DNA of 64,000 nt from Uranotaenia lowii. Taxonomy: Eukaryota; Arthropoda; Insecta; Diptera; Culicidae. The stretch spans positions 354,768,591 to 354,832,590 of the forward strand of contig NC_073693.1 of the NCBI RefSeq assembly GCF_029784155.1, given 5' to 3'. Both the position numbers and the translations under genes were made by a program. Below, piece by piece: positions 37,141-49,330 of this stretch. Below the pieces are notes generated by a model. That model did no database searches. It had not been told where the DNA came from and saw only the letters and a program-made list of their open reading frames with translations. The number at the start of each line of letters is the position of its first letter. The first letter of the stretch is position 1.

Positions 37141-38800
37141 CTTAAAGATGGTTTCTGATAACACAAATGAACATGTCTAAAATTGTTTTGTTTTCGATTA
37201 GAATTCTTAGAATTCTGCGTCTTGAGAGTTACAAAATGAAAAAAAAATGGCAACCAAATGCTGTAGAACGAGCTTGCTGACCTAGAAAATGATCTCCGAA
37301 AAAGGAGCAAACTTCAAAAAAGAAAAAGTGCCAAAAAAGTAGCTCTTTATGAAAAAGTTTTCCCCATTTCCCCATTCCGATTTCAGGGAAAAAAGCCCCC
37401 AAAAAGAAGTGTAAGTTGATGAAAAAGTTCCACACAAGTCCCGAGAGTTTGAGAAAGAGGGAAATATGCTGCAGATGATGAAGGAAAACGGCGAGAAAAT
37501 TGTCACAAATGCGTTCGTTCGTTCCTATTTTGCGCTTTTGCGTTTCGCCGCAAAACTCCACAAAGATTCCCGCTGTGCTGTGCTGAAACTGCTGCAGCAG
37601 AAATTGATAAATTTAATGTTTCATAAGCTGCTTGACTGGTGTTGTTTGCAGCACCCCACACCCCATTTTCGACACGTTTTTTTCCTCAACCAGAAGCAGG
37701 GGAAATAACTGTGTCCTTCTGCAGTTTGGGTTCGGAAGAATAACGGCAATGCTTTTTTGAAATTCTTCTCCCAGGAAACCCGCTTGGAGAGTTTGGCTCT
37801 TGGGTGTATTGTTTGAAAATTGTTTGCAAAATTGATGGTACCGAGAGCGGAATTCCAGCCTGCAGCAGCCAGAAAGAAAAAAAACGGGACGGGTCCGGTG
37901 AAGTCAGACTTTGGGGACTTTACGGATAATTGGAAACTTGAAGCATGGGAATTGTTATCGGGTAAAAGAGGTTTTTTGGCTACTGTTTACTTAGTTGTAA
38001 TTGATACCATTGAACCAATTCAATTTTATTTATAGTAGTCAAAATGATTATCATTCGATGAGTTTAATGAGTATTTTCTTAAAATTCAGCATTGAATTAT
38101 CTGAATGACGTCTTCACATAATGGCCAAACAACTTTTGAAACAATTTTTCTGCAGTTGACTTTCGTAAAGCGTTTTAAGATAAAAATTCCAACTGTGTTT
38201 CATAACAATTTGGACTCTGCGAAATTCACTAACATTTTCAAGAATCAGGTTCAGATTATCATATGAATCTCCGTTAAGAGTTAAAAAAAATTAATCATGT
38301 TAATCAGATTAATGATCAGCAAGGTACATTGAATCCATTTTTTTTTTTTAAAAGCCTGGTTTAGATTCCTAAACATAAAGAGTTGTTGAACAGCAAGGCT
38401 GCTAGAAGTATGTATATTAAAATGAATTGACATTATTTTGAAGTGAAAACCAATAAGACCATTGGGAAGGAAATCAAATTAGAGATGATTGATTCTTAAG
38501 TAATAATTTTTCCCATGGAAAATATGTTCACCATACACAGTTGCTAAAGCTTTTTATCTACAATTTTTTTGATCATCATAATCCAGAATCGATGAATGTT
38601 TTTTCTAGTGCGTTTTTTTTAAAGTAACAGAACTTGATATTAGACGTGATTTTTGTATCAAACCTCTGAGGAACCACAAAAGAAATCTGATTTGTGAAAT
38701 TCAACGTATTACGTATTGGTGCAACAAATTGATCGAGTTCTACAAAATTCCTCATTTTTTGCAGTTTCTTACACCCACAATTCAGAATAAACAATGCTTT
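37141..38800 (+). repeat. Inverted segmental duplication, left copy
   Basis: This unique-sequence flank of S7 reappears reverse-complemented at 61805-62954 and 59120-59720. Homology is about 90 percent by eye near the array, about 110 bp appear identical (around 37880-37990 against 62101-62211), and it falls to roughly 70 percent beyond 38040, still recognisable to about 38800. Frames in the two copies do not correspond: a TTCG run near 37520 is 8 bp longer in the other copy. This argues against a conserved protein, though a peptide ending in LSGKRGFLATVY is shared. Confidence 0.8.
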
Positions 38801-40929
38801 CCAGATGGTTTTCAAAAGAGCGGGACTTTGCTGGAAAAAACGGGCCATTTAAAAATATGTTAGAAAAAAACTGATGATATGTATGATTTTAAAAAGATTT
38901 TTGAGTACCTGCTTTCCGATTCAACGTAAACAGAGTCAGCATCGAAGAAAGTTAAAGGTTTTCAATGCAATTTCACAAACTGCATCGTTGGATGAAAACA
39001 GAACGAATGACTCAACTTTGATTGAAACAAAACAAAAGTAAAGCATCGATGAAAATTTGGAACGTAAATACATTGATTCAACAGGAAAATGGCACAGACA
39101 ATCAATGTCTTTCAGTTTTAAATCAAACAGATGTAATTTTACACTGTTTGGGATATAAATTTCACTGACCGCTTGATTTTTACATCACGGAATGTAAAAT
39201 TATAGCAAAACAATTTATTTCCGTTCGCTTTTTGAAAAATATTAAAATTACTTCAAAAGGGGTGGAAAATTACATCTTTTTGTAATTACACTTGTGAAAA
39301 CAAAGATCCCTCGTGTTTTGGAATCCGTATACTTTTAGAATTTTTTTTGCTGTGTATAGAGTGTTTCAAATGTTTAGAAAATTACGACTGCATACTGCAA
39401 TCTCGACGAAATTTGTTCTGCAGTTCTGCAAATACTGGCCAGTTGGCTTATTTTTTAGATCAATTTTGAGAACGCAATCTCCTTCACTCGACCCAATGAT
39501 AAGTTAAGAAAGTCTGACATCATCAACTCCGTGAAATCAATTGATGCATTTTGACTTCCAAATCCTTAGTGGATTTGATTTGGCTTCAGTTCTGTGGAAT
39601 ACATATATTCAAAAAAGATAAAAATGTGCGAGTACTATGCGATTTTTCAACCATCTGATAGCCATATTTTTTTTGCTGAAAAATTCAGAAAAGTTCAGTT
39701 TTATCTTTGAAGAAACCACAGGGGCTGGATTTTTAGTACATTTTTGTTTGTAATTTTTACACAGTTAACAATTTTTTTTCCAAATTTTTAAACAAATGAA
39801 GACTACCTCATTGCTAAAGTTGAATAAATTTTTTTGTTAAAATTGTTCTACTATGATTTGAGATATTTGAACTGTTACAAAATTAAACTCATCACATATT
39901 TGCCGATTTGTTGTAGTTTTTTCGATGCCTCTCCTTTAGACAGGGTTTATATTTAGTGTCTTCCACCTAGCAAAGCATATTTTTGTCGAAAATTAACCCT
40001 GAATGGTAGTAACTTTCAGACCAAACTGTCAATAATTTTTATGAAGCATAAAAAATAATGATTTAACAAAAAATTAGTGCATGTCGACTTTTTTAATATT
40101 TTAAAGTTTCTTTAATAAACAAAAGAAATGGATCGTTATTTTTAATTAGTAGGCCTTTAGGATGAAACAAATTAGATAAACAAAAATTTAAACGAATTCA
40201 TGTGTGTTTTTTTTTAAATATCAGTTAAAATTTAAAAGGCTTATTATTTGTAATTTGTAGTTTTTCAATATCTCATTTATTTTTTCAATTAATTTGAACT
40301 TCTTCGCTTAACTTCAATTTAACATCAAAGACATTAATTGCTTAACTTTTTATCTCAGAAACCACATTTTTTCGCGGAAAATCATAAAAAGAATGGAGTT
40401 GTTTTTTTAACCTATAGCTATACCACAGTAATAACTACAAATCAAGATTTTTTTTTATTTGGTGAACTGCTGTCTTTTTGTCGTCTAATCGTATTAACAT
40501 TTATTGGTAAAAGTTCTGTTTTCAAGCTTATTTTTCGCACAGTTTGTTGAAACCAAAGAAAAATCTTTAATTTCTTAAATTTTTAATCAAGCTATTTCTA
40601 AGAATCTAAGTTACAATAACATTCTTTATTCTTGAAAATGTATCATAAATCGAACATTTTTCAAATTAGTTCAGATATCTACCCTTTGGATAAGATTTCT
40701 TACGCTGATTATTGGAAATCTCATGATATTTGTTATGTGAACGGTTATTTTCCAATAAAATTGACTCAATTTGTCAATGTTTGATGTAGATTTTCGGAGA
40801 CATTTATGAAAATAGTATCACATAAACCGGTAACAGATTTTATGAGTATCATGATAGAATTACGAACAATGTTTCGCCAAGAATTTAGAATAATATTTTC
40901 GGCGAATTTGATGCTGAACAATTTTGGGT
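38801..40929. other. AT-rich non-coding DNA
   Basis: No gene, RNA gene or repeat ends recognised. Open frames are all below 75 codons. Confidence 0.45.
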
Positions 40930-41540
40930 TTCATATTTTGCCAGTATTTCAAAGCGAAAAAAACTAGCATTATCTGCAAAATTTATTAAAATAATAAAAG
41001 TTTCCGAAAATAAATATCTACATTTATCATTTATTTATTTATTTATTCATCATTTTTTAAATAAATCAACAAACTCATTGGCTATGCAAAGTGGTTAGTT
41101 GCGATTTTTTTTCTCCCTCCTACGGTTAAACATCTTTCAAATTAGCAATCAGAAACAATATTTTTTTTTTAATTTTTCGTATGACATCGAATATCATTTC
41201 TGGGATACAAGTTAAATTTGGTATTGTTTACATTAAATGTATTGGAAGAACCAAAAATTATTTCATAAATAAAAAAAATGGGTTTTAAACTTTCAGTTGA
41301 TCTCTGATGATTTTTGAATGAAAATTTTCATTTCCTGTTCAAATAAAAACATGTTGCGCTAATTTAGGACTCAGTTAATTGCTTCCGAAAATTTTATTGC
41401 TATTTTTGGCAGTAAAAACAGCCAATCCGATATTTTCTCTGGTTATGTAATGGAGCGTAGGTTTTTTTTCCAAAATTATTGTGTTAAAATGGTCCAACAA
41501 GCATTTTTTGCAAAATTTTATAGAATAATAAAATATGAAT
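40930..41540 (+). repeat. Dispersed repeat, copy B (partner 27240-27920)
   Basis: Same orientation as copy A with shared ordered words: 'aacaaactcattggctatgcaaa', 'cctcctacggtt', 'gacatcgaatatc', 'ttctgggatac', 'aaatgtattgg', 'taaactttcagt', 'gcgctaatttagga' and 'tgctatttttggcagta'. Boundaries are approximate and class unknown. Confidence 0.6.
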
Positions 41541-43439
41541 CCACCCAGCTCATTTAGCATAATTTATCTTTGACAGAAATCAAAAATGCATCTCTTTTCG
41601 ACTAAATTTAGAAATTGCTTTGCTCACTCTAGTTCTTTGTTTATTAATTTGCTTTTGCCGACTTGATATTAGGGTTTTGGTTAAGTTTAAAAAAAAATTG
41701 AAAAATGTTTTTGAAGAAAAAAATTCCAATATTTTTCTTTTTTCCAATATTTTAATTTCACTGATGAATGTAAGAGAGCACAATAAATGTTTAAAGTGCT
41801 AGAAAAAAGGTGACCAATCGGAATTATCTGAAATTGATGTCTGTACAAAACCTACGCATACGAAACCTTATCTATATGGTATTTTTGAATCTCAAGTAGT
41901 ATTGCAAAACATTTAAACTGCTTCAAAAATTCAATCAACAATTATTAAACCCAAAAATTAAGCATTTAAACCGACTAACTTGTCAGATTCTCGATGTAAA
42001 AATTTGAAATAATTGAGAAAGATTTTTTACTATCGATAGAAGTGAATAAGCTAGACCTCAGGTTATTCATCAATTCTGATGAAGTTTTAGATAATTTTTT
42101 TTTGTTTCAAATGTTATTTATTTGCTTATGATTTCACTACTGTCAACAGTTTGCGTAACGGGAATTCCTAATGATGAGTGTTGCTTAATAAAACATTCAT
42201 TTTCGGAGCGTTTTTTTATTGGAATTATTTGGTTTTATAGATTCTTTGTCGTTTTCACTTTGACACCAAGTTTTCTAACGGAAAAACTTCATCATCAAAT
42301 ACAATGTTTTTATCAGTTTTCAGATTATTTTTTTAAAATCTTGAGCCATCAAGGTGTAACTATCATTTTCCTTTCTCAATCTGATCAATTTTTTTTTTTA
42401 AATTTAGATAGTGTAAATTTTTTGTTATTTGGCAATTTTTACTGGTTTTGGGAATTCCCGAGATTTTTCAGCGTTTCACGGGATTCGGTTATTCCAGATT
42501 TGTTTTATTCCAGGGAATTTCTGGTTGGAAAATCCCGAGTAAAACACTCTAAGAATGAGAATACTTGGTCCCTGGCGTGATTTGATCCCTCAGCTATATC
42601 TCTTAACAAAAATCTCTAAAAAAACCTAATGTTCTTTAAGAATGTGTCAATTGGAGCAAAAAAATAATGCTGTTACTTAAGAAAATTTAGAAAAATATAT
42701 TTTCTGAACTATTGAAATTAAAAAAAAAACTTTGCAAAATGTTACTCAGAGATTCTTCATCATTTTTCAAATGTTTCCATTATGAACTAAATTTAACAAA
42801 AATATTTATTCCAATATTTCAATCAGTGAGAAATGATATAAACTTCATAATTTCTTAATTTCAACAGCTAACTCTTAATTTTTTTAGATAAAGTTTTCTA
42901 AAATGTTGAGTTCAAAAATGCATGTTTTTCAACTAAATGATTCGGGATCACAATTCTGCACGATATAACTCATATTTATCCAAAACCTATTGTTTATCCA
43001 ATCACGACTGGTTCAAAAGACTTTAAAGATTGAATTGGTCTAAAAAATATAAATTTTCGCCTGAAAGTATGCTATGACTATAGGATTAAAGACAAAGTTT
43101 TAGAATGATCTATACTTAAGACTCTAAAACCGAGAAATAATAATTTATCTACCTTTTATCTCTCGACTTGCTAATTTTTGACAAAGTTGAATCGTCCCTG
43201 AATGAAGGATCAAGTCTCCTCAAACTAGAAAAAAAATCACATTTCTTTTCGCTCCACGGACGTGCTTTCAGAATCTGTTAAAGACGGTATGTTCCTAATT
43301 TTTCAAAAAAGTTATGAAAAAAATCTCAAAATGGGATCAAGCATCCTCATTCTCTCTTATTTAAATAAATCATTGACAAGTATTTTATGATAAATACCAA
43401 CCTTCAGTAGAAAAAAATAGGAAAAATAAATTCGATGTT
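41541..43439. other. AT-rich non-coding DNA
   Basis: No gene recognised. A 152-codon plus-strand frame (42122-42580) is Phe-rich, does not start at ATG in a good context and has no domain. The part at 42430-42545 has paired 'gggattc' and 'aatcccgag' words suggestive of a decayed repeat. Confidence 0.45.
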
Positions 43440-43516
43440 GGAAAAGCTTTGCAGGCTGCACAAGAGTGCTTCAAGGGCCACATGCGGCCAACGGACCTTG
43501 CGTTTCTCACCCCTAG
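43440..43516. mobile_element. Single-ended remnant of a hAT-like element
   Basis: The stretch 'gctttgcaggctgcac...gggccacatgcggcc...tctcacccctag' resembles the right end of the 24970-25729 element (gcttcgcgggccgc...gggccatgg...ggccaccc). Its reverse complement begins CTAGGGGTGAGAAACG. I found no matching left end, so this is a fragment of a related but different family. Confidence 0.45.
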
Positions 43517-45484
43517 ATTAGAAAATTATCGCTAAATTCGAGATATAAGGTGTAGCTTGGGTGTATAAGAACTAGATCTAAGTCAGGAAAGAACATAATT
43601 AGACTTAAAAAAAAACCAGGCATAGTCAGAACCCCAGTAATATGTTTCATTGATAGTAAAGTCAAAGTTAAGCTGAATTCTCTTGTCAGTGTTAGATAAG
43701 AGTTAAATATCAACAATATGAACCAATAATAAGGCCAAAATCAGGCTTAGATGAGAGTCTCACTCATTTCAATCTCACTTAAAGCACCAGAACCGACAGT
43801 GAGCCCAGAAGGAAATTTAATTTAATCCATATTTCCACTAAAGTAGAATCACGATGATTTCAAAGTGAAGACACTTTCCCCATTTCAAATGTAACCACGT
43901 CGTAAAAAACTATTTAAAGTTATGTGATTTGATTTTAATTTTTCGTAACGGATTTCATGATGAACTTTTCCGTTTTGAACTCAAACTAAAAATTAAAACA
44001 CACTAATCGAAAACAAAAAAAAAACCTACCTGTTTCAAAACCAAACCCACCAACGAAATAAGAGAGCACACGTGCCAAAAAAGTGTGTCAAACCAGGTAA
44101 CAAAACTTCGTGTGCGTAACTTCTGCTTCATTCCGAGGAGGGAGAAAATTTACGATCACTTTACGTTTGATTTATTGTAATCGCTAATCCATTTAATCGT
44201 AAACCACCTGCGGAAAGTAGTTAGTCGTTGCCTAGTCGGCGAACCTGAGGTTAACTGGCTTCTATGATCGTCATCCGGCCAGGTTAAACGGCAGCGTTTT
44301 ATGACGGGGAACATTCGATCACTATTGAAGGCACCTATTAATTTCAACAACATGTGTTGCTGTCACTGAACGGAAATTAAACGAAATGAGAAAAGTTTGA
44401 CGTCAGATGTTTTAGGATTTGAAATTTGCTGAATTGAGGAAGTTTTGATACAATAAAGACAGTTTTTATGAAAGTATGCAAACGAGTGTTATTTGAAATA
44501 AAATGGCTTCATATTGTGATTCAAGTTTCTGTCAAGTGTCACCTGCATTGCAACACCGGATTTTAACAATGCTCCCGAGATTTGAAGAACAAACAGGAAG
44601 TCAGGTACTCAACTGTTGCTGCGGAAGCTAAAAAGCTTCAATTGTCAGCACAAATATTATAGAATGGGGGGAAACAAATGAAGCAGCCGATCTTTCTAAG
44701 GAAAAACAAAATGCATCGAACACAATAATCCAATCCGGTCATATGCGCACACATGATTGTGTTGAGGAAAGGAAAAAAAAGCACAAGGAAGCCATTTTTT
44801 CCTAGAGATTACAAGGTTCAACACTGAACGTTAGCCTCAATCCTCCAAAGAAAAAAAAGGGCAACATTGTGGTGCATTCTCCCTCCCGTATCTATGCATG
44901 TGTGTAGCTACAAGGTTCAAAATATTGAAGAGAAAGATTAAGAGAAAGAGCTGAGCTCAAAAAAAAGAAGTGCTGCTTAATTGAGGCAACGAGCATGACC
45001 GGAAGTGGAACATTGGCATGAGCACAGCATTCTACTCACTGCAAATAGCAAAAAAACGAAACGAAAAAATAAAAATAAAAGAAACCCCCTGAGGCAGGCA
45101 GCACATAAAATGGTGTGCAGCAGGAAATAATCCTGGAGCTGCATTTTCCAACATTTTGGATTCCTGCAAACTGCATCAGAAAGAGAGAGAGAGAGAGAGA
45201 GGGAAAAAGGGTCACCCCAAGGGAAAATTCGACGACGACGTGTCCATAACGCTCGGAAAATGCATTTTTATGGTAACGATACCAGCTCATGGGCAAATGT
45301 ATGGGTATGTGAGTGTAAAGCTGAACGAAAACAGAGCTTCGTTGGCAAATAAAAAAAGCCAGTAGAAATCTAGCTTTTACCTAGCTTAAAGTATGGGATG
45401 GCAATGCGGAATGTTCATTGTTTTAAAGTAAAGAGGACTCTAAGTTGTGAACTCCAGGGTGTTAGAAATAAATTCTGATTTGAT
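43517..45484. other. Non-coding DNA with a (GA)n microsatellite
   Basis: No gene recognised. The stretch 44100-45400 is of more balanced composition. A pure AG run of about 10 repeats lies at 45182-45201. Short frames on both strands have no recognisable domain. Confidence 0.5.
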
Positions 45485-47264
45485 TAAAAATTTGGAAAAA
45501 TTGTCAAAACTGTCAAAATTGTCAAAATTGTCAAAATTGTCAAAATTGTCAAAATTGTCAAAATTGTCAAAATTGTCAAAATTGTCAAAATTGTCAAAAT
45601 TGTCAAAATTGTCAAAATTGTCAAAATTGTCAAAATTGTCAAAATTGTCCAAATTGTCAAAATTGTCAAAATGGTCAAAATTGTCAAAATTGTCAAAATT
45701 GTCAAAATTGTCAAAATTGTCAAAATTGTCAAAATTGTCAAAATTGTCAAAATTGTCAAAATTGTAAAAATTGTAAAAATTGTAAAAATTGTCAAAATTG
45801 TCAAAATTGTCAAAATTGTCAAAATTGTCAAAATTGTCAAAATTGTCAAAATTGTCAAAATTGTCAAAATTGTCAAAATTGTCAAAATTGTCAAAATTGT
45901 CAAAATTGTCAAAATTGTCAAAATTGTCAAAATTGTCAAAATTGTCAAAATTGTCAAAATTGTCAAAATTGTCAAAATTGTCAAAATTGTCAAAATTGTC
46001 AAAATTGTCAAAATTGTCAAAATTGTCAAAATTGTCAAAATTGTCAAAATTGTCAAAATTGTCAAAATTGTCAAAATTGTCAAAATTGTCAAAATTGTCA
46101 AAATTGTCAAAATTGTCAAAATTGTCAAAATTGTCAAAATTGTCAAAATTGTCAAAATTGTCAAAATTGTCAAAATTGTCAAAATTGTCAAAATTGTCAA
46201 AATTGTCAAAATTGTCAAAATTGTCAAAATTGTCAAAATTGTCAAAATTGTCAAAATTGTCAAAATTGTCAAAATTGTCAAAATTGTCAAAATTGTCAAA
46301 ATTGTCAAAATTGTCAAAATTGTCAAAATTGTCAAAATTGTCAAAATTGTCAAAATTGTCAAAATTGTCAAAATTGTCAAAATTGTCAAAATTGTCCAAA
46401 TTGTCAAAATTGTCAAAATGGTCAAAATTGTCAAAATTGTCAAAATTGTCAAAATTGTCAAAATTGTCAAAATTGTCAAAATTGTCAAAATTGTCAAAAT
46501 TGTCAAAATTGTAAAAATTGTAAAAATTGTCAAAATTGTCAAAATTGTCAAAATTGTCAAAATTGTCAAAATTGTCAAAATTGTCAAAATTGTCAAAATT
46601 GTCAAAATTGTCAAAATTGTCAAAATTGTCAAAATTGTCAAAATTGTCAAAATTGTCAAAATTGTCAAAATTGTCAAAATTGTCAAAATTGTCAAAATTG
46701 TCAAAATTGTCAAAATTGTCAAAATTGTCAAAATTGTCAAAATTGTCAAAATTGTCAAAATTGTCAAAATTGTCAAAATTGTCAAAATTGTCAAAATTGT
46801 CAAAATTGTCAAAATTGTCAAAATTGTCAAAATTGTCAAAATTGTCAAAATTGTCAAAATTGTCAAAATTGTCAAAATTGTCAAAATTGTCAAAATTGTC
46901 AAAATTGTCAAAATTGTCAAAATTGTCAAAATTGTCAAAATTGTCAAAATTGTCAAAATTGTCAAAATTGTCAAAATTGTCAAAATTGTCAAAATTGTCA
47001 AAATTGTCAAAATTGTCAAAATTGTCAAAATTGTCAAAATTGTCAAAATTGTCAAAATTGTCAAAATTGTCAAAATTGTCAAAATTGTCAAAATTGTCAA
47101 AATTGTCAAAATTGTCAAAATTGTCAAAATTGTCAAAATTGTCAAAATTGTCAAAATTGTCAAAATTGTCAAAATTGTCAAAATTGTCAAAATTGTCAAA
47201 ATTGTCAAAATTGTCAAAATTGTCAAAATTGTCAAAATTGTCAAAATTGTCAAAATTGTCAAAA
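45485..47264 (-). repeat. Satellite array S8, 9-bp unit, type II on the minus strand, with a 747-bp higher-order duplication
   Basis: About 197 units of AAAATTGTC. The same series of variant units occurs twice: a 'tcc' unit at 45649 and 46396, an 'atgg' unit at 45673 and 46420, and 'gtaaaaatt' units at 45766 and 45775 and at 46513 and 46522. Every pair is exactly 747 bp (83 units) apart. A third 'gta' unit at 45784 has no partner at 46531. Hence an 83-unit block was tandemly duplicated once and has barely diverged since. Confidence 0.97.
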
Positions 47265-47351
47265 TGCACAAAAATTATTGAATGAAAAAAATTCATTCTC
47301 TGGAGCCACGATTCGGGAGTTTCATTATAAAATCCAAACAAGATCAACAAA
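47265..47351. other. Spacer between arrays S8 and S9
   Basis: About 87 bp of unique sequence (attcattctctggagccacg...tccaaac...caaaagtgac). A diverged copy of the same spacer follows array S9 at about 49245-49330 (attctttggagccacg...ttcaaac...aaaagtgat). Confidence 0.75.
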
Positions 47352-49218
47352 AGTGACAACATTCACAAAACCATCAAAACTGACAAATTTGATAAAATTG
47401 ACAAATTGAAAAAAATCACATAATTGAAAAAATTGACAAATTTGACAAAATTGGCAAAATTGACAAAATCGACAAAATTGACAAAATTGAGAAAATTAAG
47501 AAAATTGACAAAATTGAAAAAATTGAAAAAAATTGATGAAATTGACAAAATTGACAAAATTGACAAAATTGACAAAATTGACAAAATTGAAAAATTTCAC
47601 AAAATTGACAAAATTGAGAAAATTGAAAAAATTGAAAAAAATTGATGAAATTGACCAAATTGACAAAATTGACAAAATTGACAAAATTGACAAAATTGAC
47701 AAAATTGACAAAATTGACAAAATTGACAAAATTGACAAAATTGACAAAATTGACAAAATTGACAAAATTGACAAAATTTACAAAATTGACAAAATTGACA
47801 AAATTGACAAAATTGACAAAATTGACAAAATTGACAAAATTGACAAAATTGACAAAATTGACAAAATTGACAAAATTGACAAAATTGACAAAATTGACAA
47901 AATTGACAAAATTGACAAAATTGACAAAATTGACAAAATTGACAAAATTGACAAAATTGACAAAATTGACAAAATTGACAAAATTGACAAAATTGACAAA
48001 ATTGACAAAATTGACAAAATTGACAAAATTGACAAAATTGACAAAATTGACAAAATTGACAAAATTGACAAAATTAACAAAATTGACAAAATTGACAAAA
48101 TTGACAAAACTGACAAAATAAACAAAATTGACAAAATTAACAAAATTAACAAAATTGTCAAAATTGTCAAAATTGTCAAAATTGTCAAAATTGTCAAAAT
48201 TGTCAAAATTGTCAAAATTGTCAAAATTGTCAAAATTGTCAAAATTGACAAAATTGTCAAAATTGTCAAAACTTTCAAAATTGTCAAAATTGTCAAAATT
48301 GTCAAAATTGTCAAAATTGTCAAAATTGTCAAAATTGTCAAAATTGTCAAAATTGTCAAAATTGTCAAAATTGTCAAAATTGTCAAAATTGTCAATATTG
48401 TCAAAATTGTCAAAATTGTCAAAATTGTCAAAATTGTCAAAATTGTCGAAATTGTCAAAATTGTAAAAATTGTCAAAATTGTCAAAATTGTCAAAATTGT
48501 CAAAATTGTCAAAATTGTCACAATTGTCAAAACTGACAAAATTGACAAAAATTGACAAAATTGACAAAATTGACAAAATTGACAAAATTGACAAAATTGA
48601 CAAAATTGACAAAATTGACAAAATTGACAAAATTGACAAAATTGACAAAATTGACAAAATATGAACAAATTGACAAAATTGACAAAATTGACAAAATTGA
48701 CCAAAATTGACAAAAATTGACAAAATTGACAAAATTGACAAAATTGACAAAATTGACAAAATTGACAAAATTGACAAAATTGACAAAATTGACAAAATTG
48801 ACAAAAATTGACAAAATTGACAAAATTGACAAAATTGACAAAATTGACAAAATTGACAAAATTGACAAAATTGACAGAAAATTGACAAAATTGACAAAAT
48901 TGACAAAATTGACAAAATTGACAAAATTGACAAAATTGACAAAATTGACAAAATTGACAAAATTGACAAAATTGACAAAATTGACAAAATTGACAAAATT
49001 GACAAAATTGACAAAATTGACAAAATTGACAAAATTGACAAAATTGACAAAATTAACAAAATTGACAAAATTGACAAAATTGACAAAATTGACAAAATTC
49101 ACAAAATTGACAAAATTGACAAAATTGACAAAATTCACAAAATTGACAGAATTGACTAGATTGACAAAATTGACAAAATTGACAAAATTTATAAAATTGA
49201 CAAAATTGACAAAATTGC
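47352..49218 (+). repeat. Satellite array S9, 9-bp unit, mosaic of type I with an internal type II block
   Basis: The left edge to about 47660 is degenerate (gaaaaa, gagaaa, gatgaa units). From 47660 to 48150 and from 48530 to 49218 the unit is TTGACAAAA. Between about 48153 and 48535 nearly every unit is TTGTCAAAA instead, with a single type I unit at about 48242. The change is one base per unit, yet it affects a contiguous block of some 42 units, which points to exchange with a type II array such as the adjacent S8 rather than point mutation. Confidence 0.95.
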
Positions 49219-49244
49219 CCTTGTATCTAAAATATTCAAAAATA

Positions 49245-49330
49245 AAATTTAAATTGAAGAATTTATTCTTTGGAGCCACGCTTTGGTCACGCTTTGGTTT
49301 ATTTGGTATTCAAACAAAAGTGATAAAATG
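49245..49330. repeat. Diverged copy of the S8/S9 spacer
   Basis: Shares 'ttggagccacg', 'tttatt', 'ttcaaac' and 'aaaagtgat' with 47275-47355 in the same order, directly after array S9. The arrangement spacer-array-spacer copy implies that an array together with its flank was once duplicated. Confidence 0.6.

Noticed and set aside
42122..42580. A 152-codon Phe-rich plus-strand frame
   Set aside because: Composition follows the T-rich DNA; no domain, no ATG start, and it overlaps a probable decayed repeat.
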